A stretch of 64,000 nt of DNA, taken from positions 16,842 to 80,841 of the forward strand of contig CAZAPG010000031.1 of NCBI GenBank assembly GCA_964486935.1. The letters are read 5' to 3'. The notes under the pieces are model-generated. The model saw nothing but the letters and a program-made list of their open reading frames with translations. It ran no database searches and was not told the origin of the DNA. Of this stretch, positions 52,215-60,992 are shown piece by piece; the stretch's first letter is position 1; every line of letters begins with the position of its first letter. The position numbers and the translations under genes are program-made. Source of the stretch: CAZAPG01 sp964486935. Lineage in GTDB: Bacteria; Chloroflexota; Anaerolineae; 4572-78; J111.

Positions 52215-53228
52215 ATGTCCCAATCCAAAATCGAAAATCCACAACCTGTGGTGAGCGAAGTCGAACCATCCAAAATTCCCTGGCGGGTGCTGATTGGCTC
52301 GCGCTCATTTGGACAGGCCATCCCCGAACACCTCAGCCAACTGGAGGCGCTGGGCTGCGAGGTCATCCGCAACGCGGTGGGTCGAGCCTACCGCGCCCAT
52401 GAATTGCTGGACGTGCTGCCGGAGATGGACGCCATTATCACCGGCACCGACGAGCTGACTGCCGAGGTCATCAACGCCGCGCCCCGGCTCAAAACCATTG
52501 TCAAACACGGCGTCGGGCTGGAAACCATCGACCTGGAAGCGGCCCGGTTGCGCGGCATCGTGGTCAGCGCCACCCCCGGCTCTATTCACGATTCGGTGGC
52601 CGATTTGACCCTGGCGCTGCTGCTGGCCGTTGCCCGAAAAATTGTGCCCTCCCATTTGAACACCCGGCAGGGCTTGTGGAAAGCCTTTTTTGGGATGGAA
52701 CTGCGAGACAAGGTGCTGGGCATTGTGGGCCTGGGGCGCATTGGCCAGGCGGTTTGCCTGCGGGCGCAGGGCTTTGGGATGCAGGTGATTGCTTGTGACC
52801 CCTATCCCAACGACGCCTTTGCCGCCGCCCACGGAGTCAAATTTGTCTCGCTGGAGGAGTTGCTGGCGACTGCCGACGTGGTCTCGCTGCACGCGCCGGC
52901 GGAGGCCACCGGGGGAACGCTCATCGGCCCGGCGGAATTAAAGCTGATGAAACCGGCGGCCCTGCTCATCAACACGGCTCGCGGCGCGCTGGTCGATGAA
53001 GAAGCGCTGGCCGCCGCCCTGCGCGAAAATCGGCTGGGCGGGGCCGGGCTGGACGCCTTTGTCAACGAGCCGCCGGCCGGCAGCCCGCTGCTTGAGCTGG
53101 ACAACGTAGTGCTGACGCCCCATATCGGCGGGCGCACGCTGGACGGGCAGCGCCGCATGGGCGAGATGGCCATTGAAAATTGCATCCGCGCGCTGCGGGG
53201 AGAAGCGCCGTTGTATCGGGTGGCGTAG
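52215..53228 (+). CDS. D-2-hydroxyacid dehydrogenase (phosphoglycerate dehydrogenase-like)
   Basis: A 337-residue NAD-dependent dehydrogenase. KHGVGLETIDLEAARLRGI, GIVGLGRIGQAVCLRAQGFGM (NAD), the Arg in NTARGALVDEEAL, Glu in FVNEPP and the catalytic His in VVLTPHIGGRT are in place; the ACT domain of SerA is absent. It would reduce or oxidise a 2-keto/2-hydroxy acid such as hydroxypyruvate or a sugar acid. The first 20 or so residues (KIENPQPVVSEVEPSKI) read like intergenic micro-repeats, so the true start may be a GTG further down; I see no good Shine-Dalgarno. Confidence 0.9.
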   Translation: MSQSKIENPQPVVSEVEPSKIPWRVLIGSRSFGQAIPEHLSQLEALGCEVIRNAVGRAYRAHELLDVLPEMDAIITGTDELTAEVINAAPRLKTIVKHGVGLETIDLEAARLRGIVVSATPGSIHDSVADLTLALLLAVARKIVPSHLNTRQGLWKAFFGMELRDKVLGIVGLGRIGQAVCLRAQGFGMQVIACDPYPNDAFAAAHGVKFVSLEELLATADVVSLHAPAEATGGTLIGPAELKLMKPAALLINTARGALVDEEALAAALRENRLGGAGLDAFVNEPPAGSPLLELDNVVLTPHIGGRTLDGQRRMGEMAIENCIRALRGEAPLYRVA

Positions 53229-53399
53229 AGATTGGGAAATGGGAAAGCGTAATCTCGAGTCTCCTAATCTCCAATCAACTGATTTCTATTTACGAAAGAG
53301 TCAGCATGAGTCTGGCGACACGTCACCGAAGGAATGAAAAACTACAGTTTTTCACTCCGCAACAACTCTACCAACTTTTTTTACGAAAGAGAAGTTCTG

Positions 53400-54257
53400 A
53401 TGGAAAATAAACGCTCTATCCTTGACCGCCTCTTTTCGCTCCGGGGCAAAGCCGCGCTCATTACCGGCTCGTCCAGCGGCATTGGCCGGGCGCTGGCCAT
53501 TGGCCTGGCCGAGGCCGGGGCGGTGGTGGGCGTCCATGGCCGGGATGAAGCCCGCACCCACGAAACGTGCGCCACGATTGAAGCGGCCGGCGGGCAGGCC
53601 GTTCCCCTGTTGGCCGACCTGCAAAACACGGAGGATTGTCGCGCCCTGATTGACCGGACGAGCCGGGCGCTGGGCCGGCTGGACATTCTCATCAACAACG
53701 CCGCCACCAATCGCCGCAAACCCATTGCCGAAGTGACGGAAGAGGACTGGGAGTTCATCAACGCGGTAAATTTGCAGGCCCCGTACTTTCTCAGCCAGGC
53801 CGCTTACCCGCTGATGCGCCAGCAGGGCGGCGGCAAGATTATTCACATCGGCTCCATGAATATTTTTTACGGGCTGGATACGGTCTCGGTGTACGGCGTG
53901 ACCAAAGGCGGGCTGGCGCAAATGACCAAAATTATGGCGGTGGAGTGGGCGCTGGACAACATTCAGGTTAACTGCATTACTCCCGGTTTCATTTTAACGC
54001 CGCTGTCCAGGTCGTTGTGGGCCGATGATGAAAAAGCGCGGTGGTTCCGCAACCGGATTCCGCTGCGCCGGCCCGGCCTGCCCAAAGAGGTTGTGGGTCT
54101 GGCCTTGATGCTGGCGTCAGAGGCGTCCAGCTATATTACCGGCCAAAACATTATCATCGACGGCGGATTTTCCGCCGGCGGCTCCTGGCATCGGGATGAG
54201 TCATGGTCTGATGAAACGCTGCCGCCGCCGCTGCGCAAAGAGAATTGGTTTGAGTGA
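53400..54257 (+). CDS. SDR oxidoreductase, gluconate-5-dehydrogenase-like
   Basis: A 285-residue classical short-chain dehydrogenase. GSSSGIGRA binds the cofactor, LINNAATNRR follows, and Ser (HIGSMN), Tyr and Lys (YGVTKGG) form the active site, with NCITPGFILTPLS after it. The N-terminal ILDRLFSLRGKAALITG resembles gluconate/2-keto-gluconate reductases (IdnO type). ATG 53400 is chosen; the 22 residues upstream in frame look non-coding. Confidence 0.9.
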   Translation: MENKRSILDRLFSLRGKAALITGSSSGIGRALAIGLAEAGAVVGVHGRDEARTHETCATIEAAGGQAVPLLADLQNTEDCRALIDRTSRALGRLDILINNAATNRRKPIAEVTEEDWEFINAVNLQAPYFLSQAAYPLMRQQGGGKIIHIGSMNIFYGLDTVSVYGVTKGGLAQMTKIMAVEWALDNIQVNCITPGFILTPLSRSLWADDEKARWFRNRIPLRRPGLPKEVVGLALMLASEASSYITGQNIIIDGGFSAGGSWHRDESWSDETLPPPLRKENWFE

Positions 54258-54311
54258 CGTGGATAATTAGTAATTGGTAAACAGTAATTACTGTCATAAT
54301 CGGAGGCAAAT

Positions 54312-55085
54312 GTGAGTTTACAGGGCAAAGTCGCCTTGATTACCGGCGCCAGCCGGGGGATTGGGCTGGAGATGGCTCGTATCCTGGCCGAAAAGGGGAT
54401 GACCGTGGCCATGAACGCCCGCTCCGAGCGGGTCGAACAAGAGGCTGAAGCGTTGCGGGCAAAGGGACTACAGGCCGTTGGCATCAGAGCCGACATCACC
54501 CGCAAAACCGAAGTGGTGGCAATGGTTGAGCGCGTTGAAAATGAACTGGGGCCGTTGTGGCTGCTGGTTAACAATGCCGGGGTGCTGCACGTGGCTCCCA
54601 CCGCCGAAATGAGCGAAGAAGCCTGGGACGAGGCCTTTGCGGTGGATGCCAAAGGCGTTTTTCTGTGCTCGCAAGCGGCCATTCAGCGGATGATACCGCG
54701 CCGGGCGGGTCGAATTGTCAATATCTCATCCATTGCCGGGGTGATTGTGCGGAGCCGCCAAATTGGTTACAATTCGGCCAAGGCGGCGGTGATTCATTTC
54801 ACCCGCAGCCTGGCGGTCGAGATGGCCCCTTACGGCATTACTGTTAATTGCGTTTGCCCCGGCATGACCGAAACCGAAATGCTGGCCCTGTCGGCCCAAA
54901 AAAACAAGCTGGACCTGGAGGCGATGATTGCGCTCATTCCGGCCGGTCACATGGCCCGGCCGCAAGACCACGCCCACCTGGTTGCCTATTTTGCCTCCGA
55001 AGAGGCGGGACACGTGACGGGGCAGGTGGTTCGCGTTGATGGCGGCCAGAGCGACTACCATCCCCTGATGGCCCAAAGAATATAA
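54312..55085 (+). CDS. SDR oxidoreductase, FabG-like
   Basis: A 257-residue classical SDR. GASRGIGLE, LVNNAGVL, ISSIAG with the catalytic Ser, YNSAKAA with Tyr and Lys, and CPGMTETEML are present. GTG start after GGAGGC. Substrate unknown; probably a sugar or sugar acid given the neighbours. It lies 18 bp upstream of the GntR gene. Confidence 0.9.
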   Translation: MSLQGKVALITGASRGIGLEMARILAEKGMTVAMNARSERVEQEAEALRAKGLQAVGIRADITRKTEVVAMVERVENELGPLWLLVNNAGVLHVAPTAEMSEEAWDEAFAVDAKGVFLCSQAAIQRMIPRRAGRIVNISSIAGVIVRSRQIGYNSAKAAVIHFTRSLAVEMAPYGITVNCVCPGMTETEMLALSAQKNKLDLEAMIALIPAGHMARPQDHAHLVAYFASEEAGHVTGQVVRVDGGQSDYHPLMAQRI

Positions 55086-55103
55086 CTTGAACAGGAGAGA
55101 GAC

Positions 55104-55847
55104 ATGACCAGCCCCAACCCGTTCCGCACCGTTGGCACCAAAGAGCGTCTGGTAGACCGCGTGGTAAAGGAGCTTGAGCAACTGATTGTTGAAGGCCAAT
55201 TAAAACCGGATACCAAACTCCCCCCCGAACGAGAGCTGGCCGACCAGTTGGGCGTCAGCCGGACGGTGGTTCGTGAAGCGGTGCGGATTCTGGTGACCAA
55301 AGGGCTGCTGGACACCCGGCACGGAGTGGGCACGATGGTTCGGCAAGTTACCCGCGAGCAGGTGGTGACGCCCCTCAACCTTTTTTTGCGGATGCAGGGC
55401 GGCGGTCAGGTATCGTTTGATGACTTGCACCAGGTCAGGTCTATTTTAGAAATTGAAACCGCCGGGCTGGCCGCGGCGCAGGCCACCGCAAAAGATGTGA
55501 GCAACCTGAAGAATATTTTGGCCGATATGATTGCGGCCCAACATGACCCTGATACCCTGGCCGTTCACGATGCCAATTTTCACAGCGCCATTGCCAAAAC
55601 CACCCACAATCCCCTGCTGATTGTGCTGGTCAACTCCATTAGAGATTTGTTGCAGGAGTACATTGCCCGCGTTACGCCCTACCTTGACCCTCAAAAGGAC
55701 AACCTGGCCCTGCACGAAAAGCTACTGGAGCGGATTGAGGCCGGAGATGTTGACGGGGCGCGCCAGGCCATGCGGAAAAACCTGGATCAGATGCAGAAAA
55801 ATAGCGAGATGTATTTGAAGTTAATGGCAAAGCGCGCTGAATCTTAG
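55104..55847 (+). CDS. GntR-family regulator, FadR subfamily (FCD domain)
   Basis: A 247-residue regulator. Residues 10-80 form the GntR winged helix (LPPERELADQLGVSRTVVREAVRIL), and the C-terminal FCD all-helical domain includes a metal site (Asp in HDANFHSAIAKTTHN with His residues, LHEKLLERIEAGD). FCD regulators usually respond to sugar acids or carboxylates and bind GGT-N3-ACC sites. It is the best candidate to bind the shared 19-mer at 27318 and 46392. AGGAGAG precedes the ATG. Confidence 0.92.
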   Translation: MTSPNPFRTVGTKERLVDRVVKELEQLIVEGQLKPDTKLPPERELADQLGVSRTVVREAVRILVTKGLLDTRHGVGTMVRQVTREQVVTPLNLFLRMQGGGQVSFDDLHQVRSILEIETAGLAAAQATAKDVSNLKNILADMIAAQHDPDTLAVHDANFHSAIAKTTHNPLLIVLVNSIRDLLQEYIARVTPYLDPQKDNLALHEKLLERIEAGDVDGARQAMRKNLDQMQKNSEMYLKLMAKRAES

Positions 55848-56014
55848 TTCGTTACCAGCCGGAGACTTACGTATCAAGCAAGTAAACCTCTCGCAAAGAC
55901 GCAAAGGACGCAAAGTTTTTTGATTTTATGTTCCTGGCGCACTTTGCAACTTTGCGCGAGTCAAAACCTGTGGTTTGTATAGCACCCGGCTCGTCCGGGT
56001 TAGGAGCGGGGGAA

Positions 56015-57046
56015 ATGAAAGCGCTGGTCAAAGAAAAGGCCGGGCCGGGTTTGTCATTATTAGACATCCAGACGCCGCGCGTTAAAAATGTTGACGACGT
56101 GCAGTTCAAAGTTGAGTACTGCGCCATTTGCGTGGGCGAAGTGAAAGTGTACGACTGGAATGAGTGGGCCGCCAACGACCCCACCCTGAAACTCCCCACC
56201 GTTTTGGGCCACGAAGCGGCGGCCATCGTAACCGAGGTGGGCAGTGAGGTCAAGGATTTTCAACCGGGCGACCGGCTGGTGGTTGACCCGCTCATCTACT
56301 GCGGGCGCTGTTACCAGTGCCGCAGCGGCTACACCAACATGTGCCTTCACCGCGAGATATACGGCAAGCAGCGCGGCGCCTTTGCCCAATACGCGGTGCT
56401 GCCGGAAAGGGCGCTGGCCAAACTACCCGCCAAACTCAGCCTGGCCGAAGGCGCGCTGCTGGAAAATCTGGGGGTGGCGGTTCACGCCGTTGAGGTTGAG
56501 CCGCACGATCCCGGCGATTGGGCCGTGGTGATTGGCTGCGGGCCAATCGGGATTATGGCAGCCCAAACTCTGGCTGCCGGGGGCGTAAATGTGGTCATGA
56601 CCGACATGGCCGAAGCCCGGCTGGCTGCGGCCCGGCAAATCAGCGGCGGCGTGGTGGTCAACGTTAAAGAAGAAAATGTGGCGGAGCGCGTTATGGATAT
56701 GACCGGCGGCAAAGGCGCAGATTTTGTCATCGAGGCCGCCGCCACCCAATCGGCGCTGGAGCAGGCGTTTGATATTGTCAGAACCAGGGGCGTCATCGTC
56801 ACCATCGGCACCTTTAACGGGCCGGTAACATTTAACCCCTTTTTCAAGATGACCCGCCGCGAAATCAAACTGGTCAGCACCATGGGCCGCACCTGGGAAA
56901 CCTGGCGGCGGATGGTTCAACTGATTGAGTCTGACATGCTGAATTTGAAGCCGTTCATCTCCCACATTCTGCCGCTGGAAGCGTATCAGCAAGGATTTGA
57001 ACTGGTCAAATCCAATGAAGTGATGAAAGTGTTGTTAAAACCGTAG
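56015..57046 (+). CDS. Zinc-dependent alcohol/polyol dehydrogenase (4 of 5)
   Basis: A 343-residue MDR dehydrogenase. The position after CAI is CVGEVKVY rather than CGSD, and the zinc site continues with GHEAAA and CGRCYQCRSGYTNMC; NAD binds at VIGCGPIGIMA. ATG 56015 follows GGGGGAA; upstream in-frame sequence (55928 on) contains CGCAAAG-type intergenic repeats and does not belong. The CVGEV variant suggests a different substrate range from its paralogues. Confidence 0.9.
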   Translation: MKALVKEKAGPGLSLLDIQTPRVKNVDDVQFKVEYCAICVGEVKVYDWNEWAANDPTLKLPTVLGHEAAAIVTEVGSEVKDFQPGDRLVVDPLIYCGRCYQCRSGYTNMCLHREIYGKQRGAFAQYAVLPERALAKLPAKLSLAEGALLENLGVAVHAVEVEPHDPGDWAVVIGCGPIGIMAAQTLAAGGVNVVMTDMAEARLAAARQISGGVVVNVKEENVAERVMDMTGGKGADFVIEAAATQSALEQAFDIVRTRGVIVTIGTFNGPVTFNPFFKMTRREIKLVSTMGRTWETWRRMVQLIESDMLNLKPFISHILPLEAYQQGFELVKSNEVMKVLLKP

Positions 57047-57168
57047 CGGTAAGAGGTAGGGAGTCGGGAGTGTCAAAGTTCACTTTGACACTCCTGACTT
57101 TCTTTCTCGTTGCCGTGCCGCAGGCTGAGTTCGTCTACCTGCATAATGTCCAACGGAGGGTTTATTCA

Positions 57169-58197
57169 ATGCCAAACCTGAAATTTGCCGTACTTGGAAC
57201 CGGCTTCTGGTCGCTTTATCAGATTCCGGCCTGGTTTGAGGTCGGTGGGGTAGAGTTGGTGGCCGTTTACAACCGCACCGTTGCCAAAGCGGAAAAGGTG
57301 GCCGAAAAATTCGGCGTGCCCAAAGTTTACGCCGACCCGGAAGAACTGCTCCAAAACGAGGAACTGGATTTTATCGACATCATCACCGAGGTTCCGGCCC
57401 ACGCGCCGCTGGTTTATCTGGCCGCCAAATACAAAACGCCGGTCATCTGCCAAAAGCCGATGGCCCCGGATTACGACACCGCCCAAAAAATGGTTTCGGC
57501 CTGCAACGAGGCCGGCATCCCCTTTTTTGTCCACGAGAATTATCGCTGGCAAGCGCCCATCCGAGAAGTAAAAAAGGTAATCGACGAAGGTCACATTGGC
57601 CGCCCCTTTCGGGGCCGATTTCAATTTTTGCACGCGCTGGAACCCTTTGTGTGGGAAAACCAACCCCTGCTCAAAAGCCTGGAGCGGCTGATTATTGCCG
57701 ACCAGGGCAGCCACCAGTTTGATTTGGTGCGCTTCTTTTTTGGCGAGGCTGAAAGCGTCTACTGCCAGAAGCTGCGTATTCGGGATGATATTGTGGCCGA
57801 AGATGTGGCCTCGGCCACGTTTAAAATGAAAAACGAGGCCATTTGCAACGTAGATATCAGTTTTGTGACCCGCACCGAGTGGCGGCATTTCCCGGAAGAG
57901 TTTCTCTTGATTGAAGGCACTAAAGGTACGGTCGAACTCGCGCCCGATTTCTGGATTCGGTTGACCACCAACGGCGGCACCAAAATCTGGCAGCGCCGCC
58001 CGCCGCGCTATCCCTGGGCCGACCCGGCCTACGACGTGAACCACGCCAGCATGGTTCCCATCCATCATGATTTCTTGCGCGCGCTCACAACCGGGCAGTC
58101 CCCGGAGAATACCGGCGAAGACAATTTAAAAACCATGCAGCTTGTTTACGCCGCCTATGAGTCGGCGGAGCAAAACCGGGTTATAACTCTGGATTGA
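57169..58197 (+). CDS. Gfo/Idh/MocA dehydrogenase, D-apiose-dehydrogenase-like (2 of 2)
   Basis: A 342-residue NAD(P)-dependent sugar dehydrogenase. VLGTGFWSLYQIPAW, VYNRTVAKAEKVAEKFGV, CQKPMAPDY, FFVHENYRWQAPIREVK and QGSHQFDLVRFFFGEAESVY closely mirror the protein at 51137, with GWADPAYDV-like PWADPAYDVNHASMVP near the end. It also fits my memory of ApsD. ATG 57169 has GGAGGG upstream; the frame is open to 57070, but that part would add a stretch with no homology. Confidence 0.9.
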   Translation: MPNLKFAVLGTGFWSLYQIPAWFEVGGVELVAVYNRTVAKAEKVAEKFGVPKVYADPEELLQNEELDFIDIITEVPAHAPLVYLAAKYKTPVICQKPMAPDYDTAQKMVSACNEAGIPFFVHENYRWQAPIREVKKVIDEGHIGRPFRGRFQFLHALEPFVWENQPLLKSLERLIIADQGSHQFDLVRFFFGEAESVYCQKLRIRDDIVAEDVASATFKMKNEAICNVDISFVTRTEWRHFPEEFLLIEGTKGTVELAPDFWIRLTTNGGTKIWQRRPPRYPWADPAYDVNHASMVPIHHDFLRALTTGQSPENTGEDNLKTMQLVYAAYESAEQNRVITLD

Positions 58198-58210
58198 ACG
58201 AGGAGGCGCT

Positions 58211-58972
58211 ATGCGGTTAAAGGGTAAAACGGCGATTGTCACCGGCGGCGGGGCCGGTATCGGCGGGGCTATCTCCAAAGGCTACGCCAGAGAAGGGGCC
58301 AACGTCATCGTGGCCGATATCAACCGCGCCTATGGCGAGTCAACTGTGCAAGAAATTCTGCAAGCCGGCGGCGAAGCTCTGTTTGTGAAGACTGATGTTG
58401 CCAGTCGGGCAGACGTCAAAAGAATGGTAAAAAGTGCGGTTGACCGCTACGGCCAGATTGATGTGCTGGTGAACAATGCCGCCGTGCAGCTTTTTGAGCA
58501 GGAAGGGCGCGCTCACGAACTTACCGAAGAAGCCTGGGATAAAACAATGTCGATTAACCTGCGGGGGGCCTGGCTGTGCTGCAAATACGTTATTCCGGCG
58601 ATGTTGCAGCGCGGCGGCGGGGCCATCATCAACGTGGCTTCGCCCACCGGCCTGAGCGGCTGCGCGCCGGGGCAAACTGCCTACAGCGCCAGCAAGGGCG
58701 GCCTGATTGCGCTGACCAAAGTGATGGCCATTGATTACGCCCGCGACAACATTCGGGTTAACGCGTTGGTACCCGGCACCACCCTGACCCCGCTCACCGA
58801 AGCGGTGCTGTCGGACCCGGCGTTTCGGGCCAACCGCGAGGAGCTGATGCCGGTTGGCCGCCTGGGCCAACCCGAAGACGTGGTCGGGCTGGCCGTCTTT
58901 TTGGCCTCGGATGAAGCCGCGTTCTGCGTGGGCGGGCTGTTTATGGTTGATGGCGGGATGACAGCCGGTTAA
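58211..58972 (+). CDS. SDR oxidoreductase (3 of 3)
   Basis: A 253-residue classical SDR, 13 bp after the Gfo/Idh gene. GGGAGIGGAI binds the cofactor, VLVNNAAVQ follows, NVASPTG holds the active-site Ser, YSASKGG the Tyr and Lys, and the C-terminus FMVDGGMTAG is typical. Likely a sugar or polyol dehydrogenase. GAGGAGG precedes the ATG. Confidence 0.92.
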   Translation: MRLKGKTAIVTGGGAGIGGAISKGYAREGANVIVADINRAYGESTVQEILQAGGEALFVKTDVASRADVKRMVKSAVDRYGQIDVLVNNAAVQLFEQEGRAHELTEEAWDKTMSINLRGAWLCCKYVIPAMLQRGGGAIINVASPTGLSGCAPGQTAYSASKGGLIALTKVMAIDYARDNIRVNALVPGTTLTPLTEAVLSDPAFRANREELMPVGRLGQPEDVVGLAVFLASDEAAFCVGGLFMVDGGMTAG

Positions 58973-59008
58973 ATCGTCACTATTTGCAATTGGAAAGGAA
59001 ACACTCTC

Positions 59009-60025
59009 ATACGTGCTGTAATTATGGATGCGCCTTTTAAGATGAAAGTTGGCGTCTGGGATACGCCCCATCCCGGCCCCGGCGAGGTGCTGGTTTCGGT
59101 GGGGGCTGCCGGTATTTGCGCCGGCGATATGTATTTTTATCTGGGCAAAAACCCCTATGCCGTTTATCCCCAAATTTGCGGCCACGAGATTGCCGGATTG
59201 GTGGCCGGTCTGGGCCGGGGCGTAACCGGTTTTGAAGCCGGAGAGATGGTGGTGGTCGAGCCGTTTATTGGCTGCGGTCAGTGCTACCCCTGCCGCATTG
59301 GCAAATCAAACTGCTGTATGAATTTGAGAATCATTGGCGTCCACCAGCCCGGCGGCTATGCCGAATTTGTCACTGCTCCGGCCAGCCACATTCACAAAGC
59401 GCCGCAAGGACTTTCGCTGGCCGAGGCTTCCTTTGCCGAACCGGTGGCCATCGGCGTGCAGGGCTGCCGCCGGGGGCAGGTCAGCGCCGGGGAAAAGGTG
59501 CTGATTTTGGGCTGCGGCCCCATCGGCCTGGCCTTGATTGAAGTGGCCAGAGCGCGGGGCGCTCAGGTATGGGCCGCTGACGTGGCCGAGGACCGTTTGC
59601 AAACCGCCGCCAGATTTGGCGCGGAAACCTTTCTGGTGGATGACAACTTTGTGCCAACCATTTTGGAGCGCACCCACGGCGAAGGGATGCCGGTAGTGAT
59701 GGAAGCCACCGGCGACCCTAAGGCCATGGAACAAACCGTTGATTTGGTCGCTGCCGGGGGCCGTATTGTGATTTTGGGATTGCTAAAGCAGGGCATGAAA
59801 GTCAGCCTGCCGGGGCTTGATTTCACCCGCAAAGAGATGACCATCGTTGGCTCGCGGGCTTCGGTGAACTGTTTCCCGGAGGCGCTGGAACTGCTGGCGA
59901 ATGGTTCCATCACCTACCCGCAAATAGCCACCGAATTCAGCCTGTGGGACGCGCCGGGTGTTTTTGCCGATTTGGTCGAGCATCCCGGCAAGGTACACAA
60001 AGGTGTTTTAGTTAAGGAGGCATAA
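59009..60025 (+). CDS. Zinc-dependent alcohol/polyol dehydrogenase (5 of 5), probable AUA start
   Basis: An MDR dehydrogenase of 338 residues from ATA 59009, or 333 from ATG 59024. The five codons before the ATG read (M)RAVI, the normal first strand of this family (xRAVIMDAPFKMKV); GGAAAGGAA (58992-59000) lies 8 nt before ATA, and no ATG, GTG or TTG precedes it in frame back to the upstream stop. Zinc motifs are GAAGICAGDMY (CGSD replaced by CAGD), GHEIAG and CGQCYPCRIGKSNCC; NAD binds at ILGCGPIGLA. The stop overlaps the next start (TAATG). Confidence 0.85.
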   Translation: MRAVIMDAPFKMKVGVWDTPHPGPGEVLVSVGAAGICAGDMYFYLGKNPYAVYPQICGHEIAGLVAGLGRGVTGFEAGEMVVVEPFIGCGQCYPCRIGKSNCCMNLRIIGVHQPGGYAEFVTAPASHIHKAPQGLSLAEASFAEPVAIGVQGCRRGQVSAGEKVLILGCGPIGLALIEVARARGAQVWAADVAEDRLQTAARFGAETFLVDDNFVPTILERTHGEGMPVVMEATGDPKAMEQTVDLVAAGGRIVILGLLKQGMKVSLPGLDFTRKEMTIVGSRASVNCFPEALELLANGSITYPQIATEFSLWDAPGVFADLVEHPGKVHKGVLVKEA

Positions 60026-60945
60026 TGGAATATCGTCAATTGGGTAAAGACGGGCCGCAGGCGCCTGTGTTAGGGCTGGGAGCATGGCCTATTGGCGGCG
60101 GCATGGGCCATGTGGATGAGCAGGCTGCTATTGCCACAATTCATGCGGCCATTGACCACGGCATCACTTTAATTGATACAGCCCAGGCGTACCGCACCAG
60201 CGAAGCTACCCTGGGCAAGGCCTTAAGAAATGGCTATCGAGCGCGCTGTTTTCTGGCTACCAAGGTTAGCCGGAATTACACTCGCCAGGATATCCGCTCT
60301 GCCATAGAAAACAGCCTGCGCGACTTGCAGGTGGACTATGTGGATTTATACCAGATTCACCATTGGGATGACCTCTACTCGCTTGAGGAGATGATGGAAA
60401 CGATGGCTCGCCTGCAAGAGGAAGGCAAGACCCGCTATATCGGCGTGTCCAACTTTAACGCCCGGCAAATGCGGCAGGCGCTTCAGTTTACCCGTTTCCA
60501 TTCCAACCAGCCCCCTTATAATATGTTCGACCGCCAGATTGAGCCAGAGGATATTCCTTTCTGCCGGCAAGAAGGAATTGGTATATTAGCCCATAGCCCT
60601 TTGGCCAAAGGACTGCTGGCAGGCAAATACACCGCAAATCACAAATTTTTGCCAAATGATGAACGCTCGACGTTTGCCCGCTTTCAGGGCGATGCTTTTG
60701 CCGGCTATCTGGCCGTGGTCGAGCGGTTAAAAGAGGTGGCGCAAAGTAAAGGCTTAAACATGGTTCAACTGGCTATTGCCTGGGCGCTGCGGCTGCCGGA
60801 GATTACCTGCGTTTTGGTGGGAGCCAGAAATCCTGCCCAGGTTGAAGAGCAACTGGGCGCTGTTGGCGTTTCTTTTGACCAGGGCGAGTTGGCCCAAATT
60901 GGCTCGATTTTGCAGGATGCGCCCAACGTTAGCCATATTTACTGA
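60025..60945 (+). CDS. Aldo/keto reductase
   Basis: A 306-residue TIM-barrel oxidoreductase. The catalytic tetrad is visible: Asp in LIDTAQAYRTSE, Tyr in the same segment, Lys in FLATKVSRN and His in YQIHHWDD. NADPH contacts include GVSNFNARQM and VGARNPAQVEE. It reduces sugar aldehydes or ketones. The start overlaps the upstream dehydrogenase stop by one base, so translation is coupled; it closes the catabolic island. Confidence 0.92.
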   Translation: MEYRQLGKDGPQAPVLGLGAWPIGGGMGHVDEQAAIATIHAAIDHGITLIDTAQAYRTSEATLGKALRNGYRARCFLATKVSRNYTRQDIRSAIENSLRDLQVDYVDLYQIHHWDDLYSLEEMMETMARLQEEGKTRYIGVSNFNARQMRQALQFTRFHSNQPPYNMFDRQIEPEDIPFCRQEGIGILAHSPLAKGLLAGKYTANHKFLPNDERSTFARFQGDAFAGYLAVVERLKEVAQSKGLNMVQLAIAWALRLPEITCVLVGARNPAQVEEQLGAVGVSFDQGELAQIGSILQDAPNVSHIY

Positions 60946-60992
60946 GCGATAATAACCGAGCCGCATTGGGAGTCTGTTTGAAACCTGTAGAT

